Of a stretch of DNA of 64,000 nucleotides, positions 1 through 8,599 are shown in pieces. The notes beneath the pieces are model-generated. The model did not search any database. It saw only the letters and a program-made list of their open reading frames with translations, and had not been told where the DNA came from. The position numbers were made by a program, and so were the translations under genes. Within the stretch, counting starts at the first letter, position 1. Each line of letters opens with the position of its first letter. This DNA comes from Noviherbaspirillum aridicola (lineage in GTDB: Bacteria; Pseudomonadota; Gammaproteobacteria; Burkholderiales; Burkholderiaceae_D): positions 1 to 64,000 of the forward strand of contig NZ_BPMK01000010.1 in assembly GCF_019656455.1 (NCBI RefSeq), read 5' to 3'.

Positions 1-306
1 ACCTTCAAGGCCGCCGCGGCCGGCGCCGACTGGGCCAAGACCCCGGGCTTCGCCGTGGTGCTGACCGACTCCGCCGGCAAGGAAAGCTGGCCGATCACCG
101 GCGCCTCCTTCATCCTGATGCACAAGGCGCAGGCCGACATGGCCAAGGGCAAGGAAGTGCTGAAGTTCTTCGACTGGGCGTACAAGAACGGCGGCAACAT
201 GGCTGCCGAACTCGACTACGTCGCGATGCCGCCGCAGGTCGTCAAGCTGGTCCAGGATGCCTGGAAGTCCCAGATCAAGGACGGTTCGGGCAAGGCAGTC
301 TGGTAA
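1..306 (+). CDS. pstS: Phosphate ABC transporter substrate-binding protein PstS (C-terminal part)
   Basis: Only the last 101 codons are present; the gene enters from the left edge already in frame, so the true start lies outside the window. The visible part matches the C-terminal lobe of the periplasmic phosphate-binding protein: a conserved segment around ESWPITGASFIL, then the helix with LKFFDWAYKNGG and the DYVAMP/VVKLVQDAW ending typical of PstS. PstS captures inorganic phosphate in the periplasm and delivers it to the PstCA channel encoded directly downstream. The gene ends 98 bases before pstC, and that gap holds two hairpins. Confidence 0.95.
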   Translation, partial: TFKAAAAGADWAKTPGFAVVLTDSAGKESWPITGASFILMHKAQADMAKGKEVLKFFDWAYKNGGNMAAELDYVAMPPQVVKLVQDAWKSQIKDGSGKAVW

Positions 307-311
307 TGAGC

Positions 312-371
312 GGACGCCGCAAGGCGTCCTGAACCGGCCGGCGTCCCGGGGGCATCCATGAGTCCCCCGGG
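312..371 (+). promoter_or_regulatory. Two stem-loops between pstS and pstC
   Basis: The gap between pstS and pstC carries two hairpins. The first (312-329) is a perfect 7-bp stem closed by a GCAA tetraloop. The second (345-371) has 8-bp G/C arms at 345-352 and 364-371. Neither is followed by a T run. In pst operons the binding protein is needed in excess over the membrane components, and intercistronic stems that protect the upstream message or cause partial termination are the usual explanation. The hairpins are seen directly; the role is inferred. Confidence 0.5.
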
Positions 372-404
372 GCGCGGCCGCATCCTGCCCGCGGGGCAAA
401 CGTT

Positions 405-1433
405 ATGAATGCACACTCCTCAACGATAGCCGCACCGAGCGCGACGATGTCCGCCGCCGACCAGGCCCAGGCCGACGAGCGCGCGCTGATGTCCGTGATG
501 CGCCGCCAGCGCCTGGAAGACTTCATCTTCCACAAGGTCACCCTGGTGTTCGCGCTCAGCGTCCTGCTGGTGCTGGCCGGGATCATCGTCTCGCTGATCA
601 TCAATGCCTGGCCCGCCTTCCGCGAATTCGGCCCGGCTTTCATCACCACGGTGGAATGGGATCCGGTCAACGACAAGTTCGGCGCCCTGATCGCCATCGT
701 CGGCACCGTCGCCACCTCGCTGATCGCGCTGCTGATCGCGTTCCCGATCAGCTTCGGCATCGCGCTGTTCCTCACCGAGATCTGCCCGGTCGGCCTGCGC
801 CGCACGCTTGGCACCGCGGTCGAACTGCTGGCGGGCGTTCCCAGCATCATCTACGGCATGTGGGGCCTGTTCGTGTTCGCGCCGCTGTTCGGCGACCATG
901 TCCAGCCGCTCCTGAGCCAGACCCTCGGCCAGCTGCCGGTCATCGGCCAGCTGTTCAGGGGACCGATGATGGGCATCGGCATCCTGACCGCCGGCCTGAT
1001 TCTGGCGGTCATGATCATTCCCTTCATCGCTTCCGTGATGCGCGACGTGTTCGAGATCGTGCCGCCGGTGCTCAAGGAATCCGCCTACGGCCTCGGCTGC
1101 ACCCGCTGGGAAGTGGTGCGCAAGATCGTCCTGCCGTATGCCAAGACCGGCGTGGTCGGCGGCGTCATGCTCGGCCTCGGCCGCGCGCTCGGCGAGACGA
1201 TGGCGGTCACCTTCGTCATCGGCAACGCCCACAAGCTGTCCTGGTCGCTGTTCGCGCCGGGCAACAGCATCGCCTCGACCCTGGCCAATGAATTCGCCGA
1301 AGCCGAATCCGCGCTGCACCTGTCGTCGCTGTATTCGCTCGGCCTGATCCTCTTCGTCATCACGTTCATCGTCCTTGCCGCCGCCAAGATCATGCTGCTC
1401 GGCATGGCCCGCAGGGAAGGAGTCAAGTCATGA
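405..1433 (+). CDS. pstC: Phosphate ABC transporter permease PstC
   Basis: Inner-membrane permease that forms the phosphate channel with PstA. The 342-residue product has a hydrophilic N-terminal tail of about 45 residues, a first membrane helix near 48-70, and five more helices. The cytoplasmic EAA-type loop that docks on the ATPase is visible around [18 protein letters not shown], followed by [10 protein letters not shown], a PstC hallmark. ATG at 405 has only a weak purine-rich upstream stretch; a second in-frame ATG at codon 15 is possible. It overlaps pstA by 4 bases (ATGA), indicating translational coupling. Confidence 0.97.
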   Translation: MNAHSSTIAAPSATMSAADQAQADERALMSVMRRQRLEDFIFHKVTLVFALSVLLVLAGIIVSLIINAWPAFREFGPAFITTVEWDPVNDKFGALIAIVGTVATSLIALLIAFPISFGIALFLTEICPVGLRRTLGTAVELLAGVPSIIYGMWGLFVFAPLFGDHVQPLLSQTLGQLPVIGQLFRGPMMGIGILTAGLILAVMIIPFIASVMRDVFEIVPPVLKESAYGLGCTRWEVVRKIVLPYAKTGVVGGVMLGLGRALGETMAVTFVIGNAHKLSWSLFAPGNSIASTLANEFAEAESALHLSSLYSLGLILFVITFIVLAAAKIMLLGMARREGVKS

Positions 1434-2275
1434 ACCCCGTATATCGCAGCCGGCTGCTGCGCCATCGCGTCGGCATCGCGCTGTCGATCGCCGCGATGGC
1501 GGTCGGCCTGTTCTTCCTCGCCTGGATCCTGTTCACCCTGCTGATCAAGGGCTTCGGCGCGCTCAGCTTCGCCATGCTGACCGAAACCACCCCGGCGCCC
1601 GGCAGCGAGGGCGGCGGCCTGCTCAACGCCATCGTCGGCAGCCTGCTGATGGTCGGCGCGGCCACCCTGGTCAGCACCCCGATCGGCATCCTGGCCGGCA
1701 TCTATCTGGCCGAATACGGCGAGGAGAGCTGGCTGGCCCAGATCACCCGCTTCGTGACCGACATCATGCTGTCGGCGCCGTCGATCGTGATCGGCCTGTT
1801 CGTCTATGCGATCTACGTCGCCCACGTGAAGCATTTTTCCGGCTGGGCGGGTGCGCTCGCGATCTCCCTGATCGCGGTGCCGGTGGTGGTGCGCACCACC
1901 GACAACATGCTCAAGCTGGTGCCTGCCAGCCTGCGCGAGGCGGCCTTCGCACTCGGCGCGCCGCGCTGGAAGGTGGCGATGATGGTGCGGCTGCGCGCGG
2001 TCAAGGCGGGCGTCGTCACCGGCGTGCTGCTGGCGGTCGCCCGCATCTCGGGCGAAACCGCGCCGCTGCTGTTCACCGCGCTGAACAACCAGTTCTTCAG
2101 CGCCAACATGAATGCGCCGATGGCCAACCTGCCCGTCGTGATCTACCAGTTCGCGATGAGCCCCTATGACAACTGGCGCTCGCTCGCATGGGGCGGCGCG
2201 CTGCTGATCACCTTCAGCGTGCTCGGCCTGAATATCCTGTCGCGTACCCTGTTCCGTCAAAAGACGCCGAAATAA
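1430..2275 (+). CDS. pstA: Phosphate ABC transporter permease PstA
   Basis: Second channel subunit of the high-affinity phosphate importer, 281 residues with six predicted membrane segments; the first lies near residues 15-38. The EAA loop reads [19 protein letters not shown] and is followed by [15 protein letters not shown], a conserved PstA segment. It begins inside the pstC stop codon and ends one base before the pstB start, so pstCAB is tightly packed. Regulation is expected to come from a Pho box upstream of pstS, outside the window. Confidence 0.97.
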   Translation: MNPVYRSRLLRHRVGIALSIAAMAVGLFFLAWILFTLLIKGFGALSFAMLTETTPAPGSEGGGLLNAIVGSLLMVGAATLVSTPIGILAGIYLAEYGEESWLAQITRFVTDIMLSAPSIVIGLFVYAIYVAHVKHFSGWAGALAISLIAVPVVVRTTDNMLKLVPASLREAAFALGAPRWKVAMMVRLRAVKAGVVTGVLLAVARISGETAPLLFTALNNQFFSANMNAPMANLPVVIYQFAMSPYDNWRSLAWGGALLITFSVLGLNILSRTLFRQKTPK

Positions 2276-2276
2276 G

Positions 2277-3077
2277 ATGATGACCCAGACCATAGCCAAC
2301 GAAACGACCGCTCCCGTGAACGCCAGGGCCACGCTCGCCATCGACAACCTGAACTTCTACTACGGGAATTTCCAGGGCCTGAAGAACGTCAGCCTGAATG
2401 TCTATGAGAAGAAGGTGACGGCATTCATCGGCCCGTCCGGCTGCGGCAAGTCGACGCTGCTGCGCACGCTCAACCGCATGTACGACCTGTACCCCGGCCA
2501 GCGCGCCGAGGGCAGCATCATGTTCAACGGCCGCAATATCCTCGACCCGGGCCAGGACGTGAACATGCTGCGCGCGAAGGTCGGCATGGTGTTCCAGAAG
2601 CCGACGCCGTTCCCGATGTCGGTCTACGACAATATCGCCTTCGGCGTGCGCCTCTATGAGAAGCTCTCCAAGGGCGAGATGGACGAGCGCGTCGAATGGG
2701 CGCTGAAGAAGGCGGCGCTCTGGACCGAGGTCAAGGACAAGCTCAACAAGAGCGGCCTGTCGCTGTCCGGCGGCCAGCAGCAGCGCCTGTGCATCGCGCG
2801 CGGCGTCGCGGTCAAGCCCGAAGTGCTGCTGCTCGACGAGCCCACCTCCGCGCTCGACCCGATCTCCACCGTCAAGATCGAGGAACTGATCCACGAGCTC
2901 AAGCAGGACTACACGATCGCGATCGTCACCCACAACATGCAGCAGGCTGCCCGCTGCTCCGACTTCACGGCCTACATGTACCTCGGCGAGCTGGTCGAGT
3001 TCGGCGAGACCGACCAGATATTCATGAATCCTGCGAAGAAGGAAACCCAGGACTACATCACCGGCCGCTTCGGCTGA
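2277..3077 (+). CDS. pstB: Phosphate ABC transporter ATP-binding protein PstB
   Basis: Cytoplasmic ATPase of the Pst importer, 266 residues, the family's usual length. All nucleotide-binding motifs are intact: Walker [11 protein letters not shown]-loop VFQKPTPFP, signature LSGGQQQR, Walker [13 protein letters not shown] and the switch histidine in VTHNMQQA. Two adjacent ATG codons (2277 and 2280) could serve as start. PstB also takes part in PhoU/PhoR signalling of phosphate sufficiency. Confidence 0.98.
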   Translation: MMTQTIANETTAPVNARATLAIDNLNFYYGNFQGLKNVSLNVYEKKVTAFIGPSGCGKSTLLRTLNRMYDLYPGQRAEGSIMFNGRNILDPGQDVNMLRAKVGMVFQKPTPFPMSVYDNIAFGVRLYEKLSKGEMDERVEWALKKAALWTEVKDKLNKSGLSLSGGQQQRLCIARGVAVKPEVLLLDEPTSALDPISTVKIEELIHELKQDYTIAIVTHNMQQAARCSDFTAYMYLGELVEFGETDQIFMNPAKKETQDYITGRFG

Positions 3078-3109
3078 CCGCCGCAACCCACACGACATCA
3101 GGAGAAGCC

Positions 3110-3817
3110 ATGCCAGGCGATCATTCTTCCAAACAGTACGACATGGACCTCGAAGCGATACGTTCCAAGGTATTGCAGATGGGCGGTCTGGTCGAAAGCC
3201 AGTTCAACGACGCGGTCAGCAGCTTCCGCCACGCCGATGTCGCGCTTGCCGAACAGGTGATCAAGGCCGACGAGGCCGTCAACCGCCTCGAGGTGGTGCT
3301 CGACGATACCTGCAGCCACCTCATCGTCAAGCGCCAGCCGGCGGCCAACGACCTGCGTACCGTCGTCGCCACCCTCAAGGTCATCACCGACCTCGAACGG
3401 ATCGGCGACGAGTCGACCAAGATCGCGCGCAGCGCCCGCAGCCTGCACGAGCGCGGCACCATCGGCGTGCTCAACCACTACGAGGCGATCCGCGTGATGG
3501 CCGCCGGCGCTTCGGATCTGCTGCACGATGCGCTCGACGCCTTCGCCCGGCTCGACGACAAGCAGGCGGCGAAAATCATCGCCGGCGACCGCGTGATCGA
3601 TCATGAATTCCGCTCGGTGATGCGCTCGATGATCACCTTCATGATGGAAGATCCGCGTACAATTTCGGCCGCGCTGGACTGCCTGTGGGCGGCCAAGGCG
3701 ATCGAGCGCATCGGCGACCACGCCAAGAACATCGCCGAGTACGTGATCTACGTCGTCGGCGGCAAGGACATACGGCATACCGATTTCGCTCCCGACCAAC
3801 CCGATACCCCTGCCTGA
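3110..3817 (+). CDS. phoU: Phosphate signalling regulator PhoU
   Basis: Negative regulator of the Pho regulon that links the Pst transporter to the PhoR kinase. The 235-residue, all-helical protein shows the twin PhoU repeat, each with an acidic metal-binding motif: VITDLERIGDESTKIAR near residues 90-106 and AKAIERIGDHAKNIAEY near 194-210. The start at 3110 is preceded by a good ribosome-binding site (AGGAGA at 3099-3104). The reading frame is open far upstream, but those codons overlap pstB and do not look like PhoU. Confidence 0.97.
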   Translation: MPGDHSSKQYDMDLEAIRSKVLQMGGLVESQFNDAVSSFRHADVALAEQVIKADEAVNRLEVVLDDTCSHLIVKRQPAANDLRTVVATLKVITDLERIGDESTKIARSARSLHERGTIGVLNHYEAIRVMAAGASDLLHDALDAFARLDDKQAAKIIAGDRVIDHEFRSVMRSMITFMMEDPRTISAALDCLWAAKAIERIGDHAKNIAEYVIYVVGGKDIRHTDFAPDQPDTPA

Positions 3818-3819
3818 AC

Positions 3820-4509
3820 ATGGCGCTGGACAAGACCACCATCCTGATCGTAGAAGACGAGCCGGCCATCGTCGAGCTCGTCAGCTTCACCCTGCGCGAA
3901 TCCGGCTGGAACCCGGTCGCCGTGCATAACGCGACCGAGGCCTGGGAATTCCTGCAGCGCCGCACGCCGCACCTGGTGCTGCTCGACTGGATGCTGCCCG
4001 ACCAGAGCGGCCTGCGCCTGCTGACCCGCATCCGCGGCGACCGGCATTTCCAGGCCATCCCGGTCATCATGCTGACCGCCAAGAGCATGGAAGAAGACAA
4101 GATCGCCGGCCTCGACAACGGCGCCGACGACTACATCACCAAGCCGTTCTCGCCGCGCGAGCTCACCTCGCGCATCAAGGCGCTCCTGCGCCGCAAGAGC
4201 CCCGAGCATGCGCAGTCGGTGATGAGCGCGGGGCCGGTCAGCCTGGACCCGGTCAGCTGCACGGTGATGCTCAACGAGCAGAAGATCGACATCGGCCACG
4301 CCGAGTACAAGCTGCTCAAGTTCTTCCTCGCCCACCCGGAACGCGTCTTCTCGCGCAGCCAGCTGCTGGACAAGGTCTGGGGCGACCACGTCGTGATCGA
4401 GGAGCGCACGGTGGACGTGCACGTGCTGCGGCTGCGCAAGGCGCTCAAGGAAGCGGAGTCGCTGATCAAGACCGTGCGTAGTGTAGGCTACATGCTTTCC
4501 GTGAAATAA
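3820..4509 (+). CDS. phoB: Phosphate regulon response regulator PhoB
   Basis: OmpR/PhoB-class transcription factor of 229 residues. The N-terminal receiver has the acidic pair in VEDEPA, the phospho-acceptor Asp56 in LLDWMLP and the conserved Lys in YITKPFSPRE. The C-terminal winged helix (about 130-229) contains the recognition segment around RTVDVHVLRLRKAL. It starts two bases after the phoU stop, so phoU-phoB-phoR is one unit. It should activate pst and other phosphate-starvation genes when phosphorylated by PhoR. Confidence 0.97.
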   Translation: MALDKTTILIVEDEPAIVELVSFTLRESGWNPVAVHNATEAWEFLQRRTPHLVLLDWMLPDQSGLRLLTRIRGDRHFQAIPVIMLTAKSMEEDKIAGLDNGADDYITKPFSPRELTSRIKALLRRKSPEHAQSVMSAGPVSLDPVSCTVMLNEQKIDIGHAEYKLLKFFLAHPERVFSRSQLLDKVWGDHVVIEERTVDVHVLRLRKALKEAESLIKTVRSVGYMLSVK

Positions 4510-4519
4510 AGCGGCAACC

Positions 4520-5821
4520 ATGAATCCACATCTGGTCTTCTGGGTCCCGGCGGGACTGCGCCTGGCGCTCGTCCTCGCCGGCGGCGCGCTGGTCTGGCAT
4601 TTCTTCGGCATGTTCGCCGGCCTGGTGGTCGCGCTGATCGGCGTGTGCGGCATGCTGGTGGTGCAGCTGCAGTATCTGTATCAGCTGTCGGACTGGCTGC
4701 ACGATCCGCGCTCCGCGCGCCTGCCGGACGGGTGGGGCGCCTGGACCGACATCTTCTCCCGTCTCTACAAGCTGCGGCGCGAGGACGAGCGGAACCAGGC
4801 CGAACTCGCGGAATGGCTTGCCCGCTTCCGGCAGGCGATGACGCTGCTGCCGGACGGCGTGGCCATCATGGACGATGTGCTGTTCCTCGAATGGTGCAAC
4901 CCGGCGGCCGAGCAGCATCTCGGACTTCAGCTCGAGCGCGACAAGGGCATGCGGGTGACCAATCTGGTGCGCAGCCCGGAGTTCATCGACTACATCATCC
5001 TCGGCCGCTATGAACAGCCGCTGACCCTGACGCTGCGCGACCGCAAGCTGATCGTGCAGATCATCCCCTTCGAAAACCGCCGCCAGATCCTGGTCACGCA
5101 CGACGCCACCGAGTCGGAGCGGATCGAGCGCATGCGGCGCGACTTCATCGCCAACGCCTCGCACGAGCTGCGCACCCCGCTGACCGTCATCAACGGTTTC
5201 CTGGAAATCGCGCTCAGCCAGCCCGACCTCAATGTCCAGACGCGCATGGCGCACCTGCGGCTGATGACGGAGCAGGGGCGGCGCATGCAGAACCTGGTGG
5301 AAGACATGCTCACGCTCACCCGCCTGGAGTCGATCGAGTATCCGCTGCGTCCAGAGAGAGTGCCGATGCGGCCGCTGCTGGAGCAGATACTGCAGGAGAC
5401 GCAGGCGCTGTCCGGCGGCCGACACACGGTGACGCTCGAGGCGGACGGGCCGGACATCAAGGGCAGCACCGATGAGCTGCGCAGCGCCTTCGGCAATCTC
5501 GCATCGAACGCGGTGCGCTACACACCGGATGGCGGCAGCATCCGCCTGGTCTGGCGGGTGGTGGAAGGAAAGCCGGAATTCGCGGTGGTCGACAACGGCA
5601 TCGGCATCGGCCCCGAACACCTGTCGCGGCTCACCGAGCGTTTCTACCGGGTGGACAAGAGCCGCTCACGCGAGACCCAGGGCACCGGGCTCGGACTGGC
5701 CATCGTCAAGCATGTGTTGCTGCGCCACGGGGCGACGCTGGCGATCGCCTCGGTGCCGGACAAGGGCAGCACCTTTGCCGCCCGTTTTCCGGCCGCCAGC
5801 ATCTACAGCCAGGAAGGCTGA
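4520..5821 (+). CDS. phoR: Phosphate regulon sensor histidine kinase PhoR
   Basis: Membrane-anchored histidine kinase of 433 residues that phosphorylates PhoB. Two close membrane helices (about 8-50) form a hairpin with almost no periplasmic loop, as in other PhoR proteins. A PAS-like domain follows (about 95-195), then the dimerisation domain with His215 in SHELRTPLT, and the ATPase domain with N-box NLASNAVRYTP, DNGIGIG and GTGLGLAI. It ends convergently 51 bases from the next gene. Confidence 0.96.
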   Translation: MNPHLVFWVPAGLRLALVLAGGALVWHFFGMFAGLVVALIGVCGMLVVQLQYLYQLSDWLHDPRSARLPDGWGAWTDIFSRLYKLRREDERNQAELAEWLARFRQAMTLLPDGVAIMDDVLFLEWCNPAAEQHLGLQLERDKGMRVTNLVRSPEFIDYIILGRYEQPLTLTLRDRKLIVQIIPFENRRQILVTHDATESERIERMRRDFIANASHELRTPLTVINGFLEIALSQPDLNVQTRMAHLRLMTEQGRRMQNLVEDMLTLTRLESIEYPLRPERVPMRPLLEQILQETQALSGGRHTVTLEADGPDIKGSTDELRSAFGNLASNAVRYTPDGGSIRLVWRVVEGKPEFAVVDNGIGIGPEHLSRLTERFYRVDKSRSRETQGTGLGLAIVKHVLLRHGATLAIASVPDKGSTFAARFPAASIYSQEG

Positions 5822-5831
5822 CGGGGCGGGG

Positions 5832-5855
5832 CGGAATCCGCTGGCGCGGACTCCG
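5832..5855. terminator. Hairpin between convergent phoR and iron-binding gene
   Basis: Ten-bp arms (5832-5841 and 5846-5855) with one A/C mismatch enclose a TGGC loop in the 51-base gap between two convergent genes. There is no T run on either strand, so termination would be weak or would need Rho. Position is the main argument for a terminator role. Confidence 0.4.
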
Positions 5856-5872
5856 TAACCGCCCTTGCCGCA

Positions 5873-6913
5873 TTACTTGTAGCCGACGCGGTCGAGGATC
5901 TTCTGGGCCGCGATCTGGTTCTTGCCGATGGTGGCGATCGAGATCTTCTCCGTCTTGAACTTGCCCATGGCTTCCAGGGTTTCATTCTTCGCTACCGCCG
6001 ACGCGACCACCGGCCATTCGTTGTTGCCGTTGGCGAAGTAGCCCTGCGCTTCATCGCTGGCCAGGTATTCGAGGAACTTCACCGCGGCCTCGCGATGCGG
6101 CGCATTCTTCGCCACGCCGCCGCCGGACACGTTGACATGCGTGCCCGCGCCGTTCTGGTTGGGCCATACCAGCGCCACCTTGCTCATCATTTCCTTGTCT
6201 TCCGGCTTGGTCGAACGCAGCAGGCGCGCATAGTAGTAGCTGTTGGCGAGCGCCACGCCGCATTCGCCGCTGGCCACGCCCTTGATCTGGTCGGTGTCGC
6301 CGCCGCGCGGAGGACGGGCGAAATTGGCGACCATGCCCTGCGCCCATTTTTCGGTGGCGGCCTCGCCGTTACGCTCGATCAGCGAGCCGATCAGCGACAG
6401 CATGTAGGGGTGGGAGCCGGAACGGGTGCAGACCTTGCCCTTGTTCTTCGGATCGGCCAGGGATTCATAGGTCGGCACGTCGGCCGGATTCACATTCGCC
6501 TTGTTGTAGACGATGACGCGCGCGCGGGTCGAGAAGCCATACCATTCCGCGCCCTTGCCGTCGTCCTTGCCGCGCAGGTTGTCGGGGATGCGGCTGTCGA
6601 GCACCCTGGACTTCACCGGCTGGAACAGGCCTTCGATCTGCGCGCGCCACAGGCGGGCGGCGTCGACCATCAGGATCACGTCGGCCGGGCTGTTCTTGCC
6701 TTCGTTCTTCAGCCGCTCCAGCAGCGCGTTGTCGTCGGCTTCGATGCGGTTGATCTTGATGCCGGTCTGCTTGGTGAAGTTCGCATAAAGCTGTTCGTCA
6801 GTCTGATAGTGACGCGCCGAGTACAGGTTCAGCACGTTCTCCTGGGCGTGGCCGGAGGAGGCGGCAAGGGCGAGTACGGCAAGCAGTATTTTCTTGTTGA
6901 TCGCAGCTTTCAT
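5873..6913 (-). CDS. Fe(3+) ABC transporter periplasmic substrate-binding protein (FbpA/FutA type)
   Basis: Periplasmic binding protein of 346 residues with a signal peptide ending near GHAQ (residues 1-23). The mature start VLNLYSARHYQTDEQLY and the metal-binding tyrosine cluster in ANSYYYARL identify the ferric-iron FbpA/FutA/AfuA family. No permease or ATPase gene lies next to it, so its partners must be encoded elsewhere. A GGAG ribosome-binding site sits 6 bases upstream of the ATG. A promoter with a Fur-like site lies upstream. Substrate is inferred from family; other ligands of this fold (2-aminoethylphosphonate, thiamine) are less likely given the tyrosine cluster. Confidence 0.88.
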   Translation of the reverse strand: MKAAINKKILLAVLALAASSGHAQENVLNLYSARHYQTDEQLYANFTKQTGIKINRIEADDNALLERLKNEGKNSPADVILMVDAARLWRAQIEGLFQPVKSRVLDSRIPDNLRGKDDGKGAEWYGFSTRARVIVYNKANVNPADVPTYESLADPKNKGKVCTRSGSHPYMLSLIGSLIERNGEAATEKWAQGMVANFARPPRGGDTDQIKGVASGECGVALANSYYYARLLRSTKPEDKEMMSKVALVWPNQNGAGTHVNVSGGGVAKNAPHREAAVKFLEYLASDEAQGYFANGNNEWPVVASAVAKNETLEAMGKFKTEKISIATIGKNQIAAQKILDRVGYK

Positions 6914-6944
6914 GAATGCTCCAGGTCGGTTTTACAAAGCGTCA

Positions 6945-6982
6945 AGTATATAGACTTCCGGCCGGAACAGGAATCATTCTCA
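6945..6982 (-). promoter_or_regulatory. Putative Fur-controlled promoter of the iron-binding protein gene
   Basis: Read on the minus strand, a perfect -10 candidate TATACT (6950-6945) lies 17 bases from TTCCTG (6973-6968), a poor -35. A Fur-like site, TGAGAATGATTCCTG, occupies 6982-6968 and overlaps the -35. Against an ideal TGAGAAT-N-ATTCTCA palindrome it matches 11 of 14 positions. The start codon follows about 30 bases downstream. Iron repression of an iron-uptake gene fits, but the right half-site is weak. Confidence 0.4.
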
Positions 6983-7048
6983 CTCGTGGGAGATCAAGCC
7001 GGCGGCAATCGGTACAATGCCGCTCTCCGCAGCTTTTTGCCGTATCGC

Positions 7049-7945
7049 ATGAAACGCCTTGCCCTTGCTTTCCTGACCGCCGTGCTCTTGCTCGGTCCCG
7101 GCTGCACCACCCTCGCGCCGCCCGAGCAGCCCGCGCCCGCCACGCGCCCGGCGCGCGCCGTCAAGATAGGCCTCGCGCTCGGCGGCGGCGCCGCCCGCGG
7201 TTTCGCCCATATCGGCGTGATCAAGACGCTCGAGGCCCAGGGCATCGTCCCCGACATCGTCGTCGGCACCAGTGCCGGCAGTCTCGTCGGCGCGCTCTAC
7301 GCGGCCGGCAACGACGGCTTCGCCCTGCAGCGGCTGGCGCTGGCCATGGATGAAGCCGCGATCTCCGACTGGTCGGTGCCGCTGTTTGCCAAAGCCACAG
7401 GCGTTCTCAAGGGGGAGGCGCTGCAGAACTACGTCAACCGCGCGCTGAACAACCAGCCGATCGAAAAGCTGAAGAAACCCTTCGGCGCGGTCGCCACCGA
7501 CCTGCGCAGCGGCGAGCCCATCCTTTTCCGCCGCGGCAATACCGGCGCCGCCGTGCGCGCCTCGTCGGCGGTGCCCGGCGTGTTTCAGCCCGTGCGCATC
7601 GGCGAGCGCTCCTATGTGGACGGCGGCCTGGTGTCGCCGGTGCCGGTCCGCTTCGCGCGCGAGATGGGCGCCGACTTCGTCATCGCGGTCAACATCTCGG
7701 CGCAGCCCGACGCCCAGCCGTCGGAAACGACGCTCGATGTCCTGCTCCAGACCTTCGCCATCATGGGTCAGAGCATCAACCGCTACGAGCTGCGCGAGGC
7801 CGACGTGGTGATACAGCCGCGCCTCGGCACGATGAAAGGAAACGACTTCCCGGGACGGAACACGGCGATCCTCGCCGGCGAGCAGGAAGCATCGGCGCAC
7901 CTGGCCGAGATCCGGCGCAAGCTGGCCGCGCTGCGGGGAGAGTAG
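7049..7945 (+). CDS. Patatin-like phospholipase family protein, probable lipoprotein
   Basis: A 298-residue patatin-fold hydrolase. The oxyanion-hole motif LGGGAARGFAHIG (about 51-63), the nucleophile elbow VGTSAGSLVG and the Asp of the Ser-Asp dyad in YVDGGLVSPVP are all intact, so it should be an active acyl hydrolase resembling RssA/YchK-type bacterial patatins. The N-terminus is a short hydrophobic signal ending in LGPGC; the cysteine suggests lipidation although the lipobox is not ideal. The frame is open well upstream, but that stretch is antisense to the iron gene; ATG at 7049 fits the signal peptide. Natural substrate is unknown. Confidence 0.87.
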   Translation: MKRLALAFLTAVLLLGPGCTTLAPPEQPAPATRPARAVKIGLALGGGAARGFAHIGVIKTLEAQGIVPDIVVGTSAGSLVGALYAAGNDGFALQRLALAMDEAAISDWSVPLFAKATGVLKGEALQNYVNRALNNQPIEKLKKPFGAVATDLRSGEPILFRRGNTGAAVRASSAVPGVFQPVRIGERSYVDGGLVSPVPVRFAREMGADFVIAVNISAQPDAQPSETTLDVLLQTFAIMGQSINRYELREADVVIQPRLGTMKGNDFPGRNTAILAGEQEASAHLAEIRRKLAALRGE

Positions 7946-8485
7946 TTATTCGTTTTCGGTGATGCGGCGCGCGCCGTTGAAGCGCTGCTTCCAGTACTGG
8001 ATGTCCATGCTCTCGATCCGCACCTGGCCGCCGGCGGAGGGCGAGTGGATGAACTTGTTGTCGCCGAGGTAGATGCCGACATGGGAAAAGCCGCGGCGCA
8101 GGGTGTTGTAGAACACGAGGTCGCCCGGCTGCAGCTCCTCGCGATCGATCTGCTTGCCGACGCGGCTGATCTCCTGCGACGTCCTCGGCAATTCCCTGCC
8201 CAGCACTTCCTTGAATACATAACGCACCAGGCCGCTGCAATCCAGTCCGTTCTCGGGTGCGTCCCCGCCATACTTGTAGCGGATGCCGAGCATCGTCATC
8301 GCCTGCATTGCCAGGTCCGAGGCGCGGTTGGTGAAATTCTGGAGGCGGGTCGGCGGCCTGGTGCCGGGGGCTTCCGGCTGGGCCAGATCGTTCGCGGCAG
8401 CGGGCGCGATGCAGGCGGCCGCCAGCAGCAACGCAGCGGCCCGGAGGCGAGCGCACTGAGCAGCGTTGTGGATGCGTGTTGCCAT
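7946..8485 (-). CDS. NlpC/P60 family cell-wall peptidase
   Basis: Secreted cysteine peptidase of 179 residues, expected to cleave peptidoglycan stem peptides. An Ala-rich signal peptide ends near residue 31. The catalytic domain (about 60-175) shows the Cys in GLDCSGLVRYVF, the His in FSHVGIYLG and the third polar residue, His, in FIHSPS. Its stop codon directly abuts that of the convergent patatin gene with no base between. It is transcribed away from the downstream receiver gene, with 114 bases between their starts. Confidence 0.92.
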   Translation of the reverse strand: MATRIHNAAQCARLRAAALLLAAACIAPAAANDLAQPEAPGTRPPTRLQNFTNRASDLAMQAMTMLGIRYKYGGDAPENGLDCSGLVRYVFKEVLGRELPRTSQEISRVGKQIDREELQPGDLVFYNTLRRGFSHVGIYLGDNKFIHSPSAGGQVRIESMDIQYWKQRFNGARRITENE

Positions 8486-8599
8486 TATTGAAAGTTTCAG
8501 CCTCGGACAGGTGAATTTACTGCCTCCGGGACGGACCTGTCAAAAATTATTGTTCAGTCGTATCCTTTCTCTCTGGACATACTTATACTCGGTCGCACG

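Noticed and set aside
6095-7048. N-terminal extension of the patatin frame by about 318 codons
   Set aside because: It runs antisense through the iron-binding gene and its promoter; the signal peptide at 7049 marks the real start.
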